The notes under the pieces are model-generated. The model ran no database searches, had not been told where the DNA came from, and saw only the letters and a program-made list of their open reading frames with translations. This document shows positions 19,783 to 24,461 of a stretch of DNA of 24,461 bases, piece by piece. Source of the stretch: Chara braunii (Eukaryota > Streptophyta > Charophyceae > Charales > Characeae); the NCBI GenBank assembly GCA_003427395.1, contig BFEA01000063.1, positions 1,989,497-2,013,957 on the forward strand. Reading direction: 5' to 3'. The position numbers and the translations under genes were made by a program. Position 1 is the stretch's first letter. The number at the start of each line of letters is the position of its first letter.

Positions 19783-19913
19783 CTAAGGGCATACACACAC
19801 TACAACTTTCCAGCTAAGTTCCAGACGTGATTGCCGTCAGATGCATCCAGGTCCAGCCGTAATTGCGACCAGATTCATTGAGGAAAGTCCTGGTGTGAGT
19901 ATGCCCCCCTTAG
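19783..19913. mobile_element. Small MITE-like element
   Basis: The 131-bp segment has terminal inverted repeats: CTAAGGGCATACACACAC on the left, and on the right (reversed) CTAAGGGGGGCATACTCACA. They are the same except for four extra G and one substitution. Inside, the word ATTGC.G.CAGAT.CATCCAGG occurs twice in tandem (about 19831 and 19862), and once more at 9045. It has no coding capacity. Confidence 0.55.
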
Positions 19914-20326
19914 AGTCCAATTCAGAACCAACCCACTAAGGAAGCACATAATAGACGTGGACGGGCATCGTAGGACTCCCTCCCAGGCCAGATCTCAACA
20001 GACAGGGCCGTGCCGAGTGTGTCCAGAAGATCGCCAAGCATCAACATCAAACATGCCCAGAAGCTACAGGCGACTGAAAAGTGCAGAGTCCAAGGATGGC
20101 GAGAAGCAACAAACAGGCAGTGTGCATGGATAGAGAGTTGGGAGAGGTGGGGTGTTACATGCCCAGATGGGCGATGTACATAATAACCGAGGATCCGCAA
20201 TGTGATAAAGAGGACTGAATGGACAATGCAGTGCAAGTAGAATCTCAACAAGCAATGTGCATTCGGATACATACAAATGGTGCTGAATAGCGCAGTGGAA
20301 GACTTAGATACCTGACCTGACCGGGC
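19914..20326. other. No recognisable gene
   Basis: Mixed sequence with a 116-codon minus-strand frame (19922-20272) that has no motif I know. An A-box-like word, TAGCGCAGTGGAAGAC (20288-20303), resembles 21746-21761 inside the duplicated unit, but no tRNA arms are present. Confidence 0.45.
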
Positions 20327-21142
20327 CTGACCTCATTCACGTAGTATAGGATAGCGAAGTAGAATGCTAGAATGCTAATGACTAGCCCAATCAATGTTTA
20401 ACGCAGACCAAACATACATCGTGTCCATCACAAAGTGTGAAGGAGCCTGCCGCTGTATACAGGAAGGAAGCGCCAGGTCCAGACATACACAGACGAAGAG
20501 GAGGGGATCAGACGAAGAGGAGAGGGAGAGATGGGAATGTCGTCAACACCAAGTCTTTGTCACAAGTCCCAAATAACCCCTCGTTGCAATGTCTGAAGCC
20601 CAAAAGTCGAGTCTGGATCCAATGTCACCAAGCTCTCTCTTTCTTCTCTCGTAGTCTGCTGATGCAGTGAAGTCAGATGATGAGAGGGTGAGAGGGAGAT
20701 GGTGGACTGAGAAGAGGAAGANGAAGAACTCTCTCTCTCTCTCTCTGTTACGAGCCAGGTACTAACCTGTGAAGTTGGCGCTGTGCTGCAGGTACCTCGA
20801 AGACGAAGCTGGAGCAACGGCACTGCAGGTAAGTACCTATGGTCTCCGCCCAATCTCTCTCTCTCTCTAGTGCTATACTAGCTATGGCGCCCAGCGCTGG
20901 AGACTACAGATACCTACTGGGCACAGCGCTGAAGACTAAAGGCTAACGCTACTACTACTACTGCAGCGCTCCCTCCAGAGTGCTGCTGCCGAATCCTGAA
21001 GACTACTGCCTCCTGCCTGCCCGTGAAGTGCATGGGAAGTCCCTATGTACTACCTCGGCCTGCCTCCTGACTGCCTGAANGGCGAGCCAGGCCGAGGAGG
21101 CTGCTCTTGCCAATGCCGAAGTGTGCCAGGGGCTGGCGCTGC
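20327..21142 (+). repeat. Diverged tandem duplication, copy 1
   Basis: Collinear with 21721-22604. Shared landmarks in order: GACCTC.(T)TCAC.TAGTA, CCAATCAATG, GCAGACCAAACATAC, GTGTGAAGGAGCC, GACGA.GAGGAGGGG.ATCAGA, GTCAACACCA, TCTCTC tract, AGATGGTGGACTG, a second TCTCTC tract, CCAGGTACTAACCTGTGAA, TGCTGCAGGTAC, CGAAGACGAA.CTGGAG, CAGGTAAG, GCGCCCAGCGCTGGA, CTGCAGC, and CTTGCCAATGCCGAA. The microsatellites are short here. N bases lie at 20722 and 21080. Substitutions and indels show that it is not an assembly duplicate. Confidence 0.88.
20792..20828 (+). other. Candidate 37-nt micro-exon, copy 1
   Basis: TACTAAC at 20760-20766 is a textbook branch site. Its branch A lies 26 nt before the CTGCAG that ends at 20791. 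The following 37 nt end in CTGCAG, and GTAAGT follows. In one frame the block reads YLEDEAGATALQ after a leading G. The homologous block at 22318-22354 keeps the same length and both borders. No flanking exons are identified, so expression is unproven. Confidence 0.35.
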
Positions 21143-21163
21143 AGCATCTGCTGAGGCTGGCGT

Positions 21164-21410
21164 GGGAACAGGCTAAGAATAGCCTGTTCCCGAAACCCTG
21201 GTTCGGTGCCTGATTTTCGTGGCCGGTCGTTCTGATGAACGACCGAAAATGGCCCTTCGTTTCAGGCTAAAAGGCTATTGCCATTTTTAGTCTGAAACGA
21301 CACAGGGTCTGTAGGCCCCTGTTTTCAGGCTTTCGGGCTGAACAGACACGGGGCCTGTAGGCCCTGTTTTTCAGGCTTTTAGCCTGAGGGATACAGGGCC
21401 TGGAAAATGG
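21164..21410 (+). repeat. Hairpin array, GGCCTG-rich module
   Basis: Consecutive stem-loops: GGGAACAGGCTA/TAGCCTGTTCCC (21164-21191, perfect 12 bp), CGGTCGTTC/GAACGACCG (21224-21245, perfect 9 bp), a 15-bp stem with one mismatch at 21258-21299 (CGTTTCAGGCTAAAA-type), ACAGGG/CCCTGT (about 21303-21322), GGGCCTGTAGGCCC (about 21351-21364) and TCAGGCT-TTT-AGCCTGA (about 21371-21387). Between them a unit of about 48 bp (GGGCCTGTAGGCCCTG..CAGGCT) is repeated. A related module in inverted orientation ends the window. Confidence 0.8.
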
Positions 21411-21429
21411 CCCTCGTGTGCAGGCGCAG

Positions 21430-21640
21430 CATGTAACATGGGGGGAGAGGGAGGGAAGAGGCCAGGGTGGAGGGGAAGAAAAAGTAGGGAGGGAGGAGCC
21501 AGCAATAGAGAAAGAGAACAAATGTTGGGGAAAGGAAGAAGACGAAGCAAAGTGTGGTAAGAGAGGGAGGCGGCTGAAGCGAGGAAGAAGGGGAAAGGGA
21601 GGGAGGGAGGCAGGAATGGACAGACAACGGCAGTCAAGAA
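21430..21640 (+). other. Purine-rich tract with G-quadruplex motif
   Basis: About 210 bp of mostly A and G on the plus strand. GGGGAAAGGGAGGGAGGG at 21590-21607 has four G3 tracts with loops of 3, 1 and 1, a canonical intramolecular quadruplex pattern. The minus-strand frames over it are Pro/Leu/Ser-rich artefacts. Confidence 0.75.
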
Positions 21641-22035
21641 CAAAGAATGATTTTTTACAGCCTTTTCTGCTAAAGAAGTAGATTGTCGCGTACCGATATG
21701 GTGCAGACCAGAAACGAGAACCGACCTCTCTCACATAGTACAGGATAGCACAGCGGAAGACTGAAATACCAATGATCAGACCAATCAATGTCGCAATGCA
21801 GACCAAACATACCTCATCATCATCGCAAGGTGTGAAGGAGCCCGGTGCTACACACAGGAAGAATGCGCCAGGCTCAGATCATGCATAGACGAGGAGGAGG
21901 GGCATCAGACGAAGAAGAGGGGGACGATGAGGATGTTGTCAACACCATGTCTTCGATATCGATCCCAGGTAGTCCCCCACCCAAGGTCTCTGTCCCAATG
22001 TCGAGTCCGAATCCAAATGTCGTCAATTCCCAAAA

Positions 22036-22042
<7 letters not shown>

Positions 22043-22107
<65 letters not shown>

Positions 22108-22113
22108 CGCGCG
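22043..22113 (+). repeat. (CT)n(CG)n microsatellite
   Basis: CT repeats to 22092, then CG repeats to 22113. In copy 1 the corresponding place has only a few CT units (about 20633-20641). Confidence 0.97.
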
Positions 22114-22193
22114 TAGTCTGTCCATACTGAGAAGTCAGGTAGCTGGAGGGTGGGGGAGAGATGGTGGACTGGAGGAAGAAGAAGAAGAAGAAG

Positions 22194-22195
<2 letters not shown>

Positions 22196-22268
<73 letters not shown>
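22196..22268 (+). repeat. (CT)n microsatellite
   Basis: About 36 CT units after a GAA run. In copy 1 the matching tract (20731-20746) has about eight units. Confidence 0.97.
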
Positions 22269-22276
<8 letters not shown>

Positions 22277-22317
22277 GTGCCAGGTACTAACCTGTGAAAG
22301 GTGGCGCCTTGCTGCAG

Positions 22318-22354
22318 GTACACCGAAGACGAAACTGGAGGGATGGCGTCACAG
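22318..22354 (+). other. Candidate 37-nt micro-exon, copy 2
   Basis: TACTAAC (22285-22291), then CTGCAG ending at 22317, a 37-nt block ending CACAG, then GTAAGC. A second GTAAGT follows at 22367. In the same frame as copy 1 it reads YTEDETGGMASQ after a leading G, so 6 of 12 residues agree while length and splice-like borders are kept. Confidence 0.35.
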
Positions 22355-22604
22355 GTAAGCTCCCAGGTAAGTCCCCTGGCCTCCGCCACTCTCCTCCCTC
22401 TTAGCTATCCTACGATCCTAGCAGCGCCCAGCGCTGGAAGACTACTCCTATCGTCACCTACTACCACTGCAGCATCTCCGGAGAGTGTCGCTGCTGAATG
22501 CCTGATGACTGAATGTTGCCTCCTAGGCGGACCAGCTATATATAGCGCTGGTCCCGCTGGGAGGCTGTTCTTGCCAATGCCGAACGGCGCCAGTCCCTGG
22601 CGCC

Positions 22605-22626
22605 CAAATTCGAATCTTCGAATTTG
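22605..22626. other. Perfect hairpin CAAATTCGAA/TTCGAATTTG
   Basis: A 10-bp stem with a 2-nt loop immediately after duplication copy 2. It is followed by AAAC and GGGCCTG-type words, the same position and follow-on as the hairpin at 21164 after copy 1 (there followed by GAAACCC). Confidence 0.8.
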
Positions 22627-22683
22627 AAACAGGGCCTGAAACGGCCTGGCGCCTACTGGGCCTATACCGGGTCTGGCGCCAAA

Positions 22684-22785
22684 ACGGGGCCTACCTACAG
22701 CCTATCGACCTACGGGGCCTACCTAGGCCTACCGACCTGCGGGGCCTACCTACGGCCTACCGACCTACGAGGCCTACCTAGGCCG
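22684..22785 (+). repeat. 27-28-bp GGCCTAC minisatellite, four units
   Basis: Units start at 22684 (partial), 22708, 22735 and 22763, approximately ACCTACGGGGCCTACCTAGG then CCTACCG. Each holds GGCC and CCTAGG palindromes. Confidence 0.9.
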
Positions 22786-23640
22786 AAATGACACAGGCCT
22801 GACGGGCCTCTACCTAAACCCTGTCCTGCCTGGTCGGGCCTGTGGGGGTCCGTGTGGTGCTCAGTATGCCACAGTAGGCGACAGGCTGCTTCGATTATGC
22901 TCCCAAGCCAATCAGCGCTTGAAAACACATGGGCGCATCATTTGGAAACACAGACCTGAGTTTGGACGCCAATCGAATCAGATGACTAAAAATTAACTCT
23001 GAATTTACGTGGGGCCAGTCAGTTCACAGAGATATATTGTAAGACTGTCACTCTTTAAGCCAGACACACACACAACCACACCCCTGACGAGTTGATGAAA
23101 CTCCGACGAAACAGTCTGGCATCATGCTTTTTTGGTGGGGTTTTGTAGAGTATCTGCAAGTGCAATGGAAGAGGGTGGGGAATCAATGCAAGCAACACCC
23201 GGAGAAGGCCGAGGAATATAGGGCCCGATTCTTTCAGAACGTACTGGGCCAAGGGGCAGTAGCTAGCGTTCAGAGAGGGAAACTGATTTTAAAATGGAGA
23301 ACGGAAAGTCTGGGAGCGAAGTAGGCAGTCAATAGTTAAGGAGGAAAAGTAAAAACTACTCTAATTCTTAGGTGAATAGGATATGTGTCCTTTAGTTATC
23401 CTTCTGAGACCGGAAGCGCAGCTAAGGGGCATAGGGTTTAGGGTTTAAGAAGAGCGGATAGAAAGGAGTCGTCGTCGGAGATATTTGGAAAGAAACCTGG
23501 GAGTAGGAATGGTAGTCCTTCGGCACCTAAGTGCATAATAGGGGCAGGTTTGATTTTTTTTTCCTTTTTTTCTTTTTGGTTGTTGTTAATCCAGTTTTGT
23601 AATTGTTCAGGAATAGCATGTATCTTAATAGGTGAAGAGG
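22786..23640. other. No recognisable gene
   Basis: Starts in GGCCTG-rich DNA and becomes mixed. Two plant-type telomere units (AGGGTTTAGGGTTTA) occur at 23433-23447, too few to be a telomere. Frames are short and unrecognised. Confidence 0.5.
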
Positions 23641-23665
23641 GACACTGGACCCGGCTTCCAGTATG
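23641..23665 (-). repeat. Dispersed-repeat core, inverted
   Basis: GACACTGGACCCGGCTTCCA is the reverse complement of the CTGGAAACCGGGTCCAGTGTC core. As at 121-485, a CA microsatellite (23783-23808) and the word CGAGTTGTGTATA (about 23846) lie nearby. Confidence 0.6.
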
Positions 23666-23782
23666 AATCTGATCTGGGTATTGGTCTCAGTCTTCCGGGT
23701 TGAGATGTGGAGGGATTCCCGGCCTCCTTTTGCTCAATATATAGTGAAGCATGCTATTTGAAAAAGAAAAAAAAACATGACA

Positions 23783-23784
23783 AA

Positions 23785-23808
<24 letters not shown>
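23783..23808 (+). repeat. (CA)n microsatellite
   Basis: About 13 CA units, followed by a few imperfect repeats to 23818. Confidence 0.97.
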
Positions 23809-23816
<8 letters not shown>

Positions 23817-24179
23817 AAAACACGCGTTTTTTTGTTGAGTTCAACGAGTTGTGTATAGCTGCAATGAATTGCAGTGCTATGCCGGCTGTACATGACTTCG
23901 ATCTGGTTTGGCTGGTTTTGAGCTCTTCGGGACTTGATCTCGTGCCCTGTACCATGGTTGTGTGTTTCTTTGTATGTGTGAGCCTTACTGGGCTCGATCC
24001 CGAGGTCTGAGTGTGAGAGTCTCTGTAGAGTAGTCATAGAACCACTGGGCCTCTCTGTTTTGTCCTTTTCTGCCCTTGAGTTGTAGGTCGTTTTTGTCCT
24101 TCCCTTTTGCCAATTTTAGGTCTAGATTCAGTCCTAGGCTATAGGCTTTCTTTCCTAGTGTGGCATACTGCATAGCCAC

Positions 24180-24461
24180 ACGGGCCCTGTAGGACCCGTC
24201 CCGGACATTCAGCCTAAAAGCCTAAAACTTAGGATCTACAGGCCCCGGTCGTTCCAGCCTGAAAACTGAAAAACGAGGGCCTGCAGGCCCTACTCCGTTT
24301 CAGCCTATTTCTGGGTCTTTCAGACCCAGAGTTTTTCCAGCCTGAAACGGAGGGCTATTCTTAGGCCCTGGGCTATTTTTAGGACTTCATTTGTTTCAAC
24401 CTGCCCTAAGATTCAGGCACGAAAACTGGGTTTCGGAACAGGCTATTTCTGGCCTGTTCCC
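24180..24461 (-). repeat. Hairpin array, inverted copy, cut by window end
   Basis: Read on the minus strand from 24461, it starts with GGGAACAGGCCAGAAATAGC then CTGTTCCGAAACCC and TTTTCGTGCCTGA, matching 21164-21215 closely. It continues with CGTTTCAGGCT, GGGTCT/AGACCC, GGCCTGCAGGCC and GGGGCCTGTAG words like those at 21258-21375. The outer hairpin here is at 24435-24460. The element may extend past the window. Confidence 0.75.

Larger units (their letters stand above)
21721..22604 (+). repeat. Diverged tandem duplication, copy 2
   Basis: Second copy of 20327-21142, starting 1394 bp downstream. It is longer because its two TCTCTC tracts have expanded to full microsatellites and gained a CG run. 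The end, GAGGCTGTTCTTGCCAATGCCGAA, matches 21097-21120. Like copy 1 it is followed by a hairpin and GGCCT-rich sequence, so the duplicated unit probably includes the adjoining module. Confidence 0.88.

Noticed and set aside
20283-20420. Possible membrane-helix exon shared by both duplicated copies (LIGL.I.I..F..AILYYV.EV on the minus strand)
   Set aside because: Amino-acid identity is no better than the nucleotide identity of the duplication as a whole, and the surrounding frame is stopped in copy 1.
23433-23447. Telomere
   Set aside because: Only two TTTAGGG-like units in internal sequence. At most a trace interstitial repeat.

Overview
This is a repeat-dense stretch of a eukaryotic nuclear genome. 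It has interrupted coding sequence with GT/AG introns, many long CT, CA, GA and TTC microsatellites, poly-A and poly-T runs, tRNA-like remnants, one sized assembly gap and three isolated N bases. The only gene I can name is thymidylate synthase, most likely the TS half of a fused DHFR-TS, on the minus strand. Its C-terminus (GYDPHKKIAMKMAV) is of the plant/green-lineage type. Together with two TTTAGGG-like units near 23433, this makes a green-lineage host, such as a streptophyte alga with long introns, my best guess. An alveolate alga is not excluded.

Layout. 1-6122: a microsatellite-led dispersed repeat (copies at 121-485 and 5782-6063) brackets gene-poor sequence, anonymous open frames, a 51-bp minisatellite and a GC/T-rich degenerate repeat. 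6123-11100: mostly intergenic, with CCGGA-rich fold-back DNA, a 33-bp minisatellite and two related hairpins near 10.25 and 10.6 kb. 11100-13600: two half-tRNA remnants and a decayed, unidentified coding sequence on the minus strand. 13519-13828: a CT/CA microsatellite containing a 195-base gap.

14144-19668 carries two TS exons: the last exon (14144-14254) and the dUMP-binding exon (19545-19668). Between them lie fold-back elements, a CTC-rich tract, 575 bp of drifting tetranucleotide repeats and an unidentified plus-strand open frame. At 17849-17886 there is a complete head-to-head pair of 19-bp Tn5 mosaic ends. This is the signature of an untrimmed Nextera mate-pair junction, so the two sides are probably not truly adjacent. 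The TS exon expected between the two observed exons (GDAHVY region) is absent, which fits a mis-join here.

19669-24461 would be upstream intron or flank of the TS gene. It holds a small MITE-like element, a diverged tandem duplication (20327-21142 and 21721-22604) whose copies each keep a TACTAAC branch-like site and a 37-nt exon-like block between CAG and GTAAG, and hairpin-packed GGCCTG-rich modules, two of them in inverted orientation (21164-21410 and 24180-24461). The most interesting biological signals are the hairpin arrays, the duplicated micro-exon and the paired hairpins near 10.25/10.6 kb. The most consequential technical one is the mate-pair junction.
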